A DNA stretch of 64,000 nucleotides from Gelidibacter sediminis (GTDB taxonomy: Bacteria > Bacteroidota > Bacteroidia > Flavobacteriales > Flavobacteriaceae), in the NCBI RefSeq assembly GCF_004364975.1, contig NZ_SOBW01000007.1:186001-250000 (forward strand), given 5' to 3'. The position numbers and the translations under genes are program-made. Under the pieces are notes generated by a model, which was not told the DNA's origin, did not search any database, and was given only the letters and a program-made list of their open reading frames with translations. Of the stretch, positions 18,781 through 28,010 are shown one piece after another. Every line of letters starts with the position of its first letter. The stretch's first letter is position 1.

Positions 18781-21012
18781 ATGTCCCAATACAAATACTA
18801 TATCGTTGCTTTTTTTATTTTAATATGCTCTACCCTGTACTCACAAAGCACAGTGGATGAAGATATTGATATCCTTAAAATGCGCATTCAAAATCATATC
18901 ACACAATCTGGTTTTGAAACTGAGCGTGGTGAGTTTTACAATGCTCAAGACAATTTAGAGCAAGCCTTGGTTATTGCCAATAAAATTGGTGACAAAAAAT
19001 CTGAAGGCAGCATTTACACCAAAATTGCTAAAATTCAATTCATCATAGAAGAACCAGAAAGTGCATTAGTCTCCTTAACTAAAGCCGCTGAATTGCAACG
19101 GGAAATTAATGATTATTCCAATTTAGCTATTACTTATAACCTCAGGGGTATTTTACATACTAGTAAAAAGGAGTATCAAACAGCTTTAGATTATTTTCAG
19201 TCTGCAAAAACGAAATTTGAAGAAGAAGGTTTAGAGCGCTTCGTAACGGACGTTAACTTAAACGAGGCTAAGGTATATATTGAATTGGAAGATTATAAAA
19301 CAGCCAAATCCAAGCTTGAAAAAACCATCATCTTAGCAAAAAAGCATGATCAAGCGGGTATATTAAGTAGCGCCTTTATAAATATAGGTAAGGTTTATCA
19401 AAAGTTAGGAAACTCAGAATTAGCATTATCAATGGCCAATGAAGGGATGGTATTGGCAAAACGCAACAATATCCCTGACTATATAAATGACAGCTACTTA
19501 ACCTTGAGTGATATTTACGAAGCCAATGGCGACTATCAACTTTCGAATCAATACCTACGAAAACACTTACAGCTCTCTGATTCACTTCAAGATATAAAAC
19601 GTAAAAATCTTTCACCAGAAAAGAAAGCTCAATTTGTTAACAATTACAAAGACTCTGAACGTAAACAAATGGAGATTAAGTTAGAGGAAGCTGACGCTTC
19701 TAATAACTTAACCAGAATTACCACTATTTTGAGTATTGCTTTAATAACAATATTATCGCTGCTCACTTTGTCATTATATAAAAACAACAATATTAGACTT
19801 AAAACTAATAATATGCTCCATAAGAAAAATGATGAGCTCATTGTTGCAAAAGAAAAAGCTGAGCTTGCCTCAAAAACAAAAGCAAACTTCTTGTCCACCG
19901 TTACCCACGAATTGAGAACGCCACTATACGCGGTAACCGGACTCACCAATATGCTATTGGATGAGGATCCCAAACCAAATCAAATTGCACACTTAAAATC
20001 CTTAAAATTTTCGGGAGATTATTTATTGACCTTTATTAATGACATTTTACAAATCAATAAAATTGAAGCCAACAAGGTCGAACTAGATCCTGAAGTTTTT
20101 AACCTTAAGAAAAAAGTCGAGAATATTATCTCTGCATTAAGCAATTCTGCCATGGATAACAATACCAAATTGCATGTAGAATATGACCATAATTTGCCTT
20201 CAACCTTTATCGCTGATCAATTAAAGATTTCTCAAATCCTTATCAATCTTATAGGTAATGCCATTAAATTTACAAAAGATGGTGACATCTGGGTAAAATT
20301 AAATATGGTAAAACAGGATAAGGATGTATATACAGTGAGATTCGAAATTCAAGACAACGGTATCGGGATTACTAAAGAAAAACAGGAACATATGTTTGAA
20401 AGCTTTTCCCAAGGATCTATTCAGATTAACCGAAAATATGGTGGTACTGGCCTCGGATTGTCTATTGTTAAAGGTCTTATAGAAATTTTAAAAGGTAAAA
20501 TCTATTTAAAGAGTGAACTCGGAAAAGGATCTAGTTTCTTTTTTGAAATCCCGCTTACATATTCTAAAGAACCGATTATTGCTGAAAAGCCTAAAACACT
20601 TAATGAACTTAACACATTGGACTTGACTAATATCAAAATTTTAGTTGTTGAAGACAACAAGATTAACCAAATGATTACCCGAAAGATTCTGAATAAAATG
20701 AATCTATACTGTGATATTGTTGAAAATGGCGAGGATGCTGTTGAACGTGTTAAACAGGTTCAGTATGACGTGGTCTTGATGGATATCCACATGCCTGGTA
20801 TCAGCGGATTGGAAGCAACTAAAATTATTCGAACCTTCGACAAAGAGCTTACTATATTTGCACTTACAGCTGTGACTATTGAAGATAAAATGCACGAATT
20901 TGACGAAGCTGGTTTTAATGATATTATTTCCAAACCATTTAAACAGGAAGACTTTGAAAAAAAATTATTCAATGCTTTAAAAGTTAACCAAGATTCTTCT
21001 GCGTCCATTTAA
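18781..21012 (+). CDS. Hybrid histidine kinase with periplasmic TPR sensor region
   Basis: A 743-residue hybrid sensor kinase. A signal peptide (residues 1-22, STLYSQ) leads into about five TPR-like repeats (residues 45-270, e.g. GSIYTKIAKIQFIIEEPESA), then a membrane helix (about 312-334), a coiled coil, the dimerisation/phosphoacceptor domain with His376 in VTHELRTPLY, the ATPase with NLIGNAIKFT, DNGIGI and GGTGLGLSI, and a C-terminal receiver with phosphoacceptor Asp668 in VLMDIHMPG. TPR-sensor hybrid kinases are common in Bacteroidota; the stimulus is unknown. Its 3' end overlaps lpxK on the other strand by 29 bp. Confidence 0.93.
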   Translation: MSQYKYYIVAFFILICSTLYSQSTVDEDIDILKMRIQNHITQSGFETERGEFYNAQDNLEQALVIANKIGDKKSEGSIYTKIAKIQFIIEEPESALVSLTKAAELQREINDYSNLAITYNLRGILHTSKKEYQTALDYFQSAKTKFEEEGLERFVTDVNLNEAKVYIELEDYKTAKSKLEKTIILAKKHDQAGILSSAFINIGKVYQKLGNSELALSMANEGMVLAKRNNIPDYINDSYLTLSDIYEANGDYQLSNQYLRKHLQLSDSLQDIKRKNLSPEKKAQFVNNYKDSERKQMEIKLEEADASNNLTRITTILSIALITILSLLTLSLYKNNNIRLKTNNMLHKKNDELIVAKEKAELASKTKANFLSTVTHELRTPLYAVTGLTNMLLDEDPKPNQIAHLKSLKFSGDYLLTFINDILQINKIEANKVELDPEVFNLKKKVENIISALSNSAMDNNTKLHVEYDHNLPSTFIADQLKISQILINLIGNAIKFTKDGDIWVKLNMVKQDKDVYTVRFEIQDNGIGITKEKQEHMFESFSQGSIQINRKYGGTGLGLSIVKGLIEILKGKIYLKSELGKGSSFFFEIPLTYSKEPIIAEKPKTLNELNTLDLTNIKILVVEDNKINQMITRKILNKMNLYCDIVENGEDAVERVKQVQYDVVLMDIHMPGISGLEATKIIRTFDKELTIFALTAVTIEDKMHEFDEAGFNDIISKPFKQEDFEKKLFNALKVNQDSSASI

Positions 21013-22009
21013 GAAACTGTTGTATTAGATTATCAAATTCAGCGTGCCTATCAATGACCATCTCAATTGGCAAATAATAGAGATCCTCACTGGGCTTAAA
21101 GTGAGACTGTAAGCGCACCATATCCTTTTCTGTAGTAACAATCAAACCTTTTCGTTTTAAAGTTTCAATTTCATTGGCCTGGAACTCATGATGGTCTTTA
21201 TATTTAAGATGTACAAAATTTAATCCCTGTGCACGTAAATGTGCCACTAAAGGTTTTGGATTTGCAATTCCGGTAACTAATGTGAATGGCTTATGTTTTA
21301 AGTTGTCTAATGAAATGGTTGCCTCAGCATTTTTAACGACATCTGAATATCCTATCCCTCCGAAAAACACGGCTTGACGCGCTAATGGATTTATTCTATT
21401 GATTATGGCTTGCTTTTTATCAATTGATAGAGCTTGTGGAGCTTTTGTGACAACAATTATATCGGCCCGTTTAGCACCTTGTCGAGGTTCTCTTAAATTT
21501 CCGGTTGGCAACAGAATATCATCCACATAAAGATCGTCATATGAGGTGAGAAGAATGTTAAGACCCGCACGTACTTTTCGATGCTGATAGGCATCATCTA
21601 ATAAAATCACATCAGGAGGAGTCTTCAAATTCATTAACTTACCAATGCCATGAACTCGATCAGCATCCACACTTACAATAATATCTTCAAATTTTTGGTA
21701 GAACTGAAATGGTTCGTCTCCTATTGTATTTGCAGTTGCTGACTGGTCAGCAATTATAAAGCCTTGTGTTTGCCGTTTATAGCCTCTACTCAAAGTAGCT
21801 AATTGATAGTCTGCACGCAATAATTGGATCAGATATTCAATCATTGGGGTTTTACCTGTACCACCAACACTTAAATTACCAACACAAATTACAGGGAAAT
21901 CGTAAGCTGTAGATTTTTTAATCCCGTTCTCATAAAGTTGATTGCGCAACCACGTAACCATATAGTAAATGGGAACGACAGGAAAAAGGAGATACCGAAT
22001 TAATTTCAT
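20984..22009 (-). CDS. lpxK: Tetraacyldisaccharide 4'-kinase
   Basis: LpxK phosphorylates the lipid A disaccharide at the 4' position on the inner membrane. The 341-residue product begins with a membrane-associated helix (MKLIRYLLFPVVPIYYM), has the Walker A motif GGTGKT at 49-54, and the family segments LSRGYKRQTQGF, LLDDAYQHRKVRAGLNILL and TEKDMVRL. The start at 22009 is chosen because it matches the family N-terminus; the frame continues to 22087 but that extension would overlap the divergent gene. It indicates a lipopolysaccharide-type outer membrane. Confidence 0.95.
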   Translation of the reverse strand: MKLIRYLLFPVVPIYYMVTWLRNQLYENGIKKSTAYDFPVICVGNLSVGGTGKTPMIEYLIQLLRADYQLATLSRGYKRQTQGFIIADQSATANTIGDEPFQFYQKFEDIIVSVDADRVHGIGKLMNLKTPPDVILLDDAYQHRKVRAGLNILLTSYDDLYVDDILLPTGNLREPRQGAKRADIIVVTKAPQALSIDKKQAIINRINPLARQAVFFGGIGYSDVVKNAEATISLDNLKHKPFTLVTGIANPKPLVAHLRAQGLNFVHLKYKDHHEFQANEIETLKRKGLIVTTEKDMVRLQSHFKPSEDLYYLPIEMVIDRHAEFDNLIQQFLKWTQKNLG

Positions 22010-22030
22010 CAGAACGAAAATATAATATTT

Positions 22031-22038
22031 TATCTTTG
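22031..22038 (+). promoter_or_regulatory. Predicted -7 box for the NIF3 gene
   Basis: TATCTTTG matches TAnnTTTG and lies 27 bp before the ATG at 22065, in the short divergent spacer with lpxK. Confidence 0.5.
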
Positions 22039-22064
22039 CTTTATACCTAAAATCGAAAAAACAT

Positions 22065-23159
22065 ATGATTATCCAAGATGTCATCAATCATCTCGAAATA
22101 TTAGCACCTTTAGCGTATGCAGAAGAATTTGACAACGTAGGTTTATTAGTTGGAGATAAGAATGAAAAATTAAAAGGTGTTTTAGTTACCCTTGACACGC
22201 TCGAAAGTGTTGTTGATGAAGCCATCGATAATAACTGCAATTTAATTGTCAGTTTTCATCCCATCATTTTTAAAGGGTTAAAAAAGATAAATGGCAGTTC
22301 ATATGTAGAACGCGTGGTTCTTAAAGCTATTAAAAATGATATTGCGATATTCTCGATTCACACCGCTTTGGACAATGCGCTACAGGGCGTAAACGCTATT
22401 ATATGCAATACTCTAGGAATTGAGAGTAAAAAAATTCTTATACCTCAAAAAGGGACCATAAAAAAATTGACGACCTACGTACCACAAAAAGATGCTGATG
22501 TTTTACGAACTGCGCTTTTTAATGTTGGCGCAGGACAAATAGGCAATTACGACAATTGCAGTTATAACGTGGAAGGTATTGGTACGTTTAGAGGCAATGA
22601 AGCTTCTGACCCGAAAGTTGGGGAACGCTTTGAATACCGTCAAGAACAAGAAACGCAAATCTCTGTTACGTTTCAAAAACATTTGGAACACAACATTCTT
22701 AAATCGCTTGTTGAAAACCATCCTTATGAGGAGGTTGCTTTTGAAGTAACCACTTTAGATAATTACAACCAACATATAGGCATCGGAATGGTTGGAGAGC
22801 TCCCAAATGAAATGAATACGGACGACTTTTTACAATTTGTGAAGCAAAAAATGAAGGTGGCAACTATAAGACATTCTGAACTTATAAAAAATAAAGTGAA
22901 AAGGATTGCAGTGCTTGGCGGTTCTGGTAGTTTTGCCATTGGTGCGGCAAAGTCAGTTAAAGCTGATATGTTCATTACGGCAGATTTAAAATATCACGAT
23001 TTTTTTTCGGCAGAAAATCAAATAATTTTAGCAGATATAGGACATTATGAAAGCGAACAGTTCACAAAATCTTATTTAGCTGACTATCTATCAAAAAAAA
23101 TTACTAATTTTGCAGTCGTTTTATCGACGATAAACACCAATCCTGTAAAGTATTTATAA
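22065..23159 (+). CDS. NIF3-like dinuclear metal-centre protein (YbgI/YqfO family)
   Basis: A 364-residue member of the NIF3 family, hexameric proteins with a two-metal site, often called GTP cyclohydrolase I type 2. Both metal-binding halves are present: VSFHPIIFKGLKKI and IFSIHTALDNA near residues 60-105, and ITADLKYHDF with ADIGHYESEQ near residues 305-330. About 120 residues between the halves form the PII/CutA-like insert found in the longer members. True cellular function is unresolved for the family. The downstream coiled-coil gene starts 3 bp later, a pairing I recall as common in Bacteroidota. Confidence 0.9.
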   Translation: MIIQDVINHLEILAPLAYAEEFDNVGLLVGDKNEKLKGVLVTLDTLESVVDEAIDNNCNLIVSFHPIIFKGLKKINGSSYVERVVLKAIKNDIAIFSIHTALDNALQGVNAIICNTLGIESKKILIPQKGTIKKLTTYVPQKDADVLRTALFNVGAGQIGNYDNCSYNVEGIGTFRGNEASDPKVGERFEYRQEQETQISVTFQKHLEHNILKSLVENHPYEEVAFEVTTLDNYNQHIGIGMVGELPNEMNTDDFLQFVKQKMKVATIRHSELIKNKVKRIAVLGGSGSFAIGAAKSVKADMFITADLKYHDFFSAENQIILADIGHYESEQFTKSYLADYLSKKITNFAVVLSTINTNPVKYL

Positions 23160-23161
23160 TT

Positions 23162-23944
23162 ATGGCAAAAAAAGCTGAACTTTCTGTTGAAGACCGATTA
23201 AGAGCGTTGTATGATTTACAACTAATTGATTCTAGAGTTGACGAAATCAGAAATATAAGAGGAGAACTTCCTTTAGAAGTAAGAGATTTAGAAGATGAAG
23301 TTGAAGGACTTAATACTAGACTTGAAAAATTAAACGGTGGACTTACCTTGGTTGATGACGAAATCAAATCTAAAAAGAACTTGATCGAAGAGGCTAAAAC
23401 TTTGATTAAAAAGTATGCAGAGCAACAAAAAAATGTTAGAAATAACAGAGAATTTAATTCAATTACAAAGGAAATAGAATTTCAGGAATTGGAGATTGAG
23501 TTGGCTGAAAAGCACATAAAGGAATTTAAAGTTCAGATTGAGCAGAAAAAAGAAATTATTGCTGAGACTAAAGACCGTTTGAAAGATCGTCAATCGCATT
23601 TAAAGCATAAAAAAAATGAATTAAATGCTATCCTTGCTGAAACAGAAAAAGAAGAAACTGCTTTAATAAAAAAATCTGAAGAATATCAGGAATCTATTGA
23701 TGAGCGTTTGGTAAATGCTTACCGCAGAATTAGAGCAAATGTTAAAAATGGATTAGCTGTTGTTGCTATTGAAAGAGGTGCTTCTGGTGGATCTTTCTTC
23801 ACTATTCCTCCGCAAGTTCAGGTTGAGATTGCTTCTCGTAAGAAAGTAATTACTGATGAGCACAGTGGTCGTATTTTAGTTGATGCACAATTAGCTGAAG
23901 AACAAAAAGAGAAAATGGAAAAATTGTTCGCTAAATTAAGCTAA
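23162..23944 (+). CDS. Coiled-coil protein of the C4 zinc-ribbon family, cysteines lost
   Basis: A 260-residue protein made of a long coiled coil (residues about 30-185) and a small C-terminal domain (residues about 195-255). The overall plan and the end GRILVD match the bacterial 'C4-type zinc ribbon' family (DR0291/CdsZ-like), where two CxxC pairs bind zinc. In this protein there is no cysteine at all: the first knuckle reads GASGGSFF and the second ITDEHSGRILVD. It therefore cannot bind zinc the usual way. Function is unknown; a role in nucleic-acid binding has been proposed for the family. It follows the NIF3 gene by 3 bp and ends at a strong terminator. Confidence 0.85.
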   Translation: MAKKAELSVEDRLRALYDLQLIDSRVDEIRNIRGELPLEVRDLEDEVEGLNTRLEKLNGGLTLVDDEIKSKKNLIEEAKTLIKKYAEQQKNVRNNREFNSITKEIEFQELEIELAEKHIKEFKVQIEQKKEIIAETKDRLKDRQSHLKHKKNELNAILAETEKEETALIKKSEEYQESIDERLVNAYRRIRANVKNGLAVVAIERGASGGSFFTIPPQVQVEIASRKKVITDEHSGRILVDAQLAEEQKEKMEKLFAKLS

Positions 23945-23967
23945 ACATTATCCTCATTATATTGAAG

Positions 23968-23998
23968 AAGCCTTTACAATTTTTGTAAAGGCTTTTTT
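23968..23998 (+). terminator. Terminator after the NIF3/coiled-coil operon
   Basis: A perfect 12-bp inverted repeat (23968-23979 with 23983-23994; core GCCTTTACAA) with a 3-base loop and six T at its end, 24 bp after the stop codon. Confidence 0.88.
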
Positions 23999-24070
23999 AT
24001 TTTGGCACAACTTTCACATGATTCCACTAAGGTTTTAAATATCTTAGCGACTACTTCTAAAAATATCATT

Positions 24071-24721
24071 ATGAAATCTCTCTTTTTAGCTTTATCCTTC
24101 ATATTTTTCTTTAGTTGCCAAAATTCGGCACAAAATCCTCCAAAACAGCAAGCGGTTAAAACTGCTGATCCTATTGAAGTACCACTAATTAACGGGAAGG
24201 CTAAAGCCTATTTTGCAAGCGGCTGTTTTTGGTGTGTAGAAAATATTTATGAGCATGTTAAGGGTGTTGAGGAAGTCATTAGCGGCTATGCTGGAGGGCA
24301 TACCAAAAACCCGACGTACGAATCGAGCAATACAGGACGAACAGGGCATGCAGAAGTTGTAGAAGTCATCTACGATCCTAACGTGGTTAGTTTTGCGACG
24401 TTGGTGGATGTGTATTTTGGCTCACAAAATCCGACGCAAGTCAATGGTCAGGGTGGCGATATCGGTTCACAATACCGTTCTATTATTTTTTATCAGAATA
24501 AGGCCCAAAAAAAAATAATTGAAGATAAGAAAGCGGCATTGGCTAAAAAATTGAATCAAAAAGTGGCTGCGGAAGTGTATCCATTTCAAAAATTTTGGAT
24601 TGCAGAAGACTACCATCAAGATTACGAAAAACACAATCCACAAAATCCATACATTCAAAATGTATCCATCCCAAGATACGAACGCTTTAAAGCAAAATTT
24701 CCAGAGTTGATTAAGCAATAA
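24071..24721 (+). CDS. msrA: Peptide-methionine (S)-S-oxide reductase, lipoprotein
   Basis: MsrA repairs oxidised methionine in proteins. From the ATG at 24071 the 216-residue product has a lipoprotein signal (lipobox FFSC, Cys16), so it should be membrane-anchored outside the cytoplasm. The catalytic motif GCFWC places the nucleophile at Cys52, followed by the family segments SGYAGGHTKNPTYE, GHAEVVEVIYDP, GDIGSQYRSIIF and AEDYHQDY. No MsrB domain is fused. The frame is open to a TTG at 24002, but that would bury the signal peptide inside the protein and overlap the upstream terminator. Confidence 0.94.
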   Translation: MKSLFLALSFIFFFSCQNSAQNPPKQQAVKTADPIEVPLINGKAKAYFASGCFWCVENIYEHVKGVEEVISGYAGGHTKNPTYESSNTGRTGHAEVVEVIYDPNVVSFATLVDVYFGSQNPTQVNGQGGDIGSQYRSIIFYQNKAQKKIIEDKKAALAKKLNQKVAAEVYPFQKFWIAEDYHQDYEKHNPQNPYIQNVSIPRYERFKAKFPELIKQ

Positions 24722-24757
24722 GATCTAGTTAAATCCTCTTAATAATATGATTTCGAC

Positions 24758-24790
24758 CTCACAGGTTTTCAAAACCTGTGAGTTTTTTTT
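24758..24790. terminator. Terminator between msrA and the methyltransferase
   Basis: A 12-bp inverted repeat (24758-24769 with 24771-24782, core CTCACAGG) followed by eight T on the plus strand. The neighbouring genes are convergent, so it may serve both. Confidence 0.82.
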
Positions 24791-25592
24791 ATGACTCTTT
24801 GCTTGCTTTCAAAGTGAATATTAAAGGATATAGCTTATCCCTTGTCACAAACATTTCTGAATCAGTTGGCACTAAATCGGGCAATACATTGTACGGACTT
24901 TCATCATGCTCTTTGAGATATTCAATACGCAATCCTGCTTCTGACAAAGCCGATACAACCGCTCCCAATCCGTGGTTCCAGCCATATTCTTTACTTATCA
25001 TTTTTGAATTCGGATTTGCATACGTGCCTTCATACTCTTCGTAAATAGCACCATCCTGCATATACCCATACTCAAGTTTAGGTTTGCCATCCAAATAATC
25101 GAACATCCACACAATTGGATGAAACTCGGCCATAAAAAAGATCCCTCCTGGCTTTAAACGTTCAGCAATCATTCGTCCCCAAGGCTTTAAATCGGGCAAC
25201 CAACCAATGACGCCGTAGCTAGTGAAGACAATATCAAAAGTTTCAGAAATGTGTTTAGATGTTTCCAATACATTACAGCATACAAACTTGGCATCAAGCT
25301 GAAGTTCTTCATTGAGCTGCTGCGCTAATGCAATGCCTTTATCGCTTAAATCGACTCCCACACACTTCGCTCCCATCCTACTCCAACTCAAGGTATCCTG
25401 ACCAAAATGACACTGCAAGTGCAGTAAAGTTTTTCTATTAACATCGCCAAGCGCTTCCAATTCATAGGACATTAGAGACGATTTACCGCTTTTGAAAGCT
25501 TCCATATTGTACATCTCACTTTCAGCGTGAACATCAACTTTGCTGTTCCACGTGTCTCTATTGGTGATAAAATATTGATCATTTGTATCCAT
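24789..25592 (-). CDS. Class I SAM-dependent methyltransferase
   Basis: A 267-residue methyltransferase of the UbiE/Methyltransf_11-25 type. SAM-binding motif I is LLHLQCHFGQDTLSWSRMGA near residues 56-75, followed by an acidic residue in GVDLSDK, the post-motif FDIVFTSYGVIGWL and RLKPGGIFF. The substrate cannot be deduced. It stands alone between msrA (convergent) and a divergently transcribed lipoprotein gene, with about 70 bp of spacer on the upstream side. Confidence 0.85.
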   Translation of the reverse strand: MDTNDQYFITNRDTWNSKVDVHAESEMYNMEAFKSGKSSLMSYELEALGDVNRKTLLHLQCHFGQDTLSWSRMGAKCVGVDLSDKGIALAQQLNEELQLDAKFVCCNVLETSKHISETFDIVFTSYGVIGWLPDLKPWGRMIAERLKPGGIFFMAEFHPIVWMFDYLDGKPKLEYGYMQDGAIYEEYEGTYANPNSKMISKEYGWNHGLGAVVSALSEAGLRIEYLKEHDESPYNVLPDLVPTDSEMFVTRDKLYPLIFTLKASKES

Positions 25593-25662
25593 AAACCCTG
25601 TTTGATATTTAAAATTAATACTTCTAAACCATTCTTGTTTATCTTTATCAAAAAATTAAAAG

Positions 25663-26328
25663 ATGAAAAAATCATTGATTATAATTCTATTAGTCACTTT
25701 CTCACTATCCTGTAAACAAAAGGAAAAAGCTAAAGTCATAGAAAAAGAATGGTCAACCGCAGAGAAAATTGCCAATGCTCATGGTTTAGAAAATTGGAAA
25801 AAGGTCTCTGAAGTACAGTTCACATTTAATGTTGATAGAGATACGACGCATTTTGAACGTTCGTGGATTTGGAAACCAAAGTCAGAAGATGTAGTGATGA
25901 TTTCTGGGAAGGACACCGTTGCTTACAACAGAAAATCTATCGACAGCATCTCATTAAATGCAGATAAAAGCTTTATTAACGACAAATACTGGCTATTAGC
26001 ACCTTTTCAATTGGTCTGGGACACCTCAGCAAGCATTTCTGAAGCTACTATTACCGAGGCGCCCATAAGCAAAACACAACTCAATAAGATAACAATAACC
26101 TATACTAGTGAAGGCGGCTATACGCCAGGCGATGCATATGATTTTTACTATGGTGATGATTTTATGTTGAAAGAATGGGTCTATCGCAAAGGAAATTCCA
26201 AAGAACCTTCTATGATGACAACCTGGGAGGATTTTGAAGACTTCAATGGCATTAAAATTAGTAAAACACATAAACGTCCAGAGGTTGATTGGACACTACA
26301 TTTTACAAACATCAAGGTCATCCAATAA
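25663..26328 (+). CDS. Lipoprotein of unknown function
   Basis: A 221-residue lipoprotein: signal peptide with lipobox LSC (Cys17), then a soluble beta-rich domain with many aromatic residues (SWIWKPKSEDVVMISG, YTPGDAYDFYYGDDFML, WEDFEDFNGIKISKTH). The pattern of alternating strands resembles LolA/outer-membrane-lipoprotein-carrier folds, but that is only an impression; I do not recognise a named family with certainty. A near-consensus -7 box (TATCTTTA, 25640-25647) precedes it. A terminator hairpin lies about 110 bp downstream. Confidence 0.75.
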   Translation: MKKSLIIILLVTFSLSCKQKEKAKVIEKEWSTAEKIANAHGLENWKKVSEVQFTFNVDRDTTHFERSWIWKPKSEDVVMISGKDTVAYNRKSIDSISLNADKSFINDKYWLLAPFQLVWDTSASISEATITEAPISKTQLNKITITYTSEGGYTPGDAYDFYYGDDFMLKEWVYRKGNSKEPSMMTTWEDFEDFNGIKISKTHKRPEVDWTLHFTNIKVIQ

Positions 26329-26440
26329 GATTTGTTAAACTATTGCTAAAACCGCCTTTCTGAACATCCAAAACATGTAGAGACCACGTATATATAGTGT
26401 ATCAGATGAATATTCCGCAGCAATGCGTCTCTATATATTC

Positions 26441-26479
26441 AAAGAGCTTCCACTTAAAAAGTTGAAGCTCTTTTTTTTT
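26441..26479 (+). terminator. Terminator upstream of the kynurenine island
   Basis: A 10-bp inverted repeat (26441-26450 with 26464-26473, core AGAGCTTC; two further pairs beyond one mismatch) ends in nine T. It separates the lipoprotein gene from kynU. The 112 bp between the lipoprotein stop and this hairpin hold nothing recognisable. Confidence 0.8.
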
Positions 26480-26579
26480 CTAACAGACTTCCGTTTTCTT
26501 TACTACAAAATGTCAAGGAAATCCACTCTGGCATCTTATAAACTCTCTTTTTAGAACTTCTTTCTAAGCTTATAATTCT

Positions 26580-26587
26580 TATTTTTG
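26580..26587 (+). promoter_or_regulatory. Predicted -7 box at the kynU 5' end
   Basis: TATTTTTG matches TAnnTTTG. It overlaps the first in-frame start candidate of kynU (TTG at 26585), so if used, translation must begin farther downstream. Confidence 0.4.
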
Positions 26588-27880
26588 TGTACAACCGAAA
26601 ATAAATACACCTTGTCACATCATAAATTAGGCTTAGCATACGCGCTACAACAAGATCAATCTGATGCATTGGCATCTTATAGAAATCACTTCCATATTCC
26701 AAAAGACACAAATGGAAACGAATTGATTTATATGACTGGGAATTCTCTCGGACTTCAGCCAAAATCTACTAAAGACTATATCAATCAAGAATTGGAAGAT
26801 TGGGCAAATTTAGGTGTTGAAGGACATACTGAAGCAAAAAACCCATGGTTGCACTATCATGAATTGCTAACAGAAAACATGGCAAAAGTGGTCGGTGCAA
26901 AACCGATTGAAGTGATTGTCATGAATACCTTGACGGTCAATCTGCATTTGATGATGGTTTCTTTTTATAAGCCGACACCAAAACGTTATAAAATACTTAT
27001 TGAAGCTGATGCATTTCCTTCAGATAAATATGCCGTTGAATCCCAATTGAAACACCACGGTTTTGATCCGAAAGATGGTGTTGTTCTGTGGAAAGCCAGA
27101 AAAGGCGAAGAATTGGCAAATTATGAAGATTTAGAAGCCATCATGGAAACGCAAGGCGATGACATTGCCTTGATTATGATTGGTGGCGTTAATTATTACA
27201 CAGGACAGTTTTTCAATTTTAAACGCATCACCCAACTCGGTCATAAACATGGCTGTTTGGTTGGTTTTGATTGTGCACATGGCGCAGGAAATGTAGCATT
27301 AAATCTTCACGATTCAGGTGCGGATTTTGCCGTTTGGTGTACTTATAAATATTTAAATTCGGGTCCGGGAAGTTTAGGTGGCGCTTTTGTTCATGAACGT
27401 CACGCACATAACAAAGACCTCAACCGTTTTGCAGGTTGGTGGAGCCATAATAAAGCAACCCGTTTTAAAATGCGCGACGAATTTGATCAACTCGCTGGCG
27501 CAGAAGGTTGGCAATTAAGCAACCCTCCTATCTTATCAATGGCAGCCATTAGAGCTTCATTAGATATTTTTGCAGAAGTCGGCATGGAAAAACTAACTGC
27601 AAAATCGAAGGAACTCACGGGTTATTTTGAATTTCTATTGAATCAATTAGGGAACGACAGCATTAAAATCATCACGCCATCAAATCCTGACGAACGTGGA
27701 TGTCAACTCTCTATTCAAGTTAAAAATGCAGACAAGGCCTTGCACAACAAATTAACGGAAGCAGGTGTCATTTCAGACTGGCGTGAACCTGACGTGATTC
27801 GCTGTGCGCCAACACCATTATACAATTCGTTTGAGGATGTATATTATTTGGTAGAAAAATTAAAGGAGATTTTAAATTAA
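26585..27880 (+). CDS. kynU: Kynureninase
   Basis: A PLP enzyme of up to 431 residues that cleaves kynurenine to anthranilate or 3-hydroxykynurenine to 3-hydroxyanthranilate, plus alanine. Typical segments are YMTGNSLGLQPKS, NTLTVNLHLMMVSFYKPT, GFDCAHGAGNVALNLHD, WCTYKYLNSGPG with Schiff-base Lys255, and the C-terminal SDWREPDVIRCAPTPLYN. The start is uncertain: no ATG precedes the catalytic fold, TTG at 26585 overlaps a -7 box, and TTG at 26612 is an alternative giving an N-terminus closer to relatives. With the 3-hydroxyanthranilate genes downstream its likely substrate is 3-hydroxykynurenine. First gene of the kynurenine island. Confidence 0.93.
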   Translation: MCTTENKYTLSHHKLGLAYALQQDQSDALASYRNHFHIPKDTNGNELIYMTGNSLGLQPKSTKDYINQELEDWANLGVEGHTEAKNPWLHYHELLTENMAKVVGAKPIEVIVMNTLTVNLHLMMVSFYKPTPKRYKILIEADAFPSDKYAVESQLKHHGFDPKDGVVLWKARKGEELANYEDLEAIMETQGDDIALIMIGGVNYYTGQFFNFKRITQLGHKHGCLVGFDCAHGAGNVALNLHDSGADFAVWCTYKYLNSGPGSLGGAFVHERHAHNKDLNRFAGWWSHNKATRFKMRDEFDQLAGAEGWQLSNPPILSMAAIRASLDIFAEVGMEKLTAKSKELTGYFEFLLNQLGNDSIKIITPSNPDERGCQLSIQVKNADKALHNKLTEAGVISDWREPDVIRCAPTPLYNSFEDVYYLVEKLKEILN

Positions 27881-27988
27881 AAATGCTCAAAAATCCCTTC
27901 CCTTTTTAGGAAAGTTGGACTAAAGTTCGAATCAGAGCTTTAAATTGGAAGAGTTTTCAATCTTAGATTAAAACCAAAAATAAAAGGT

Positions 27989-28004
27989 TCCTGCCTTCGC
28001 AGGA
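27989..28004 (+). repeat. Start-proximal hairpin before kmo
   Basis: A 6-bp stem TCCTGC/GCAGGA with a CTTC tetraloop lies 6 bases before the ATG of kmo. The same type of element occurs at 31588 and 33381 directly before two other genes of this island, so it is listed as a repeat. Confidence 0.7.
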
Positions 28005-28010
28005 CATATT

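Noticed and set aside
23162-23944. Frameshift as a cause of the missing zinc cysteines
   Set aside because: The reading frame is intact, the domain aligns in length with the family, and the replaced positions keep the surrounding motif, so substitution rather than frameshift is the explanation.
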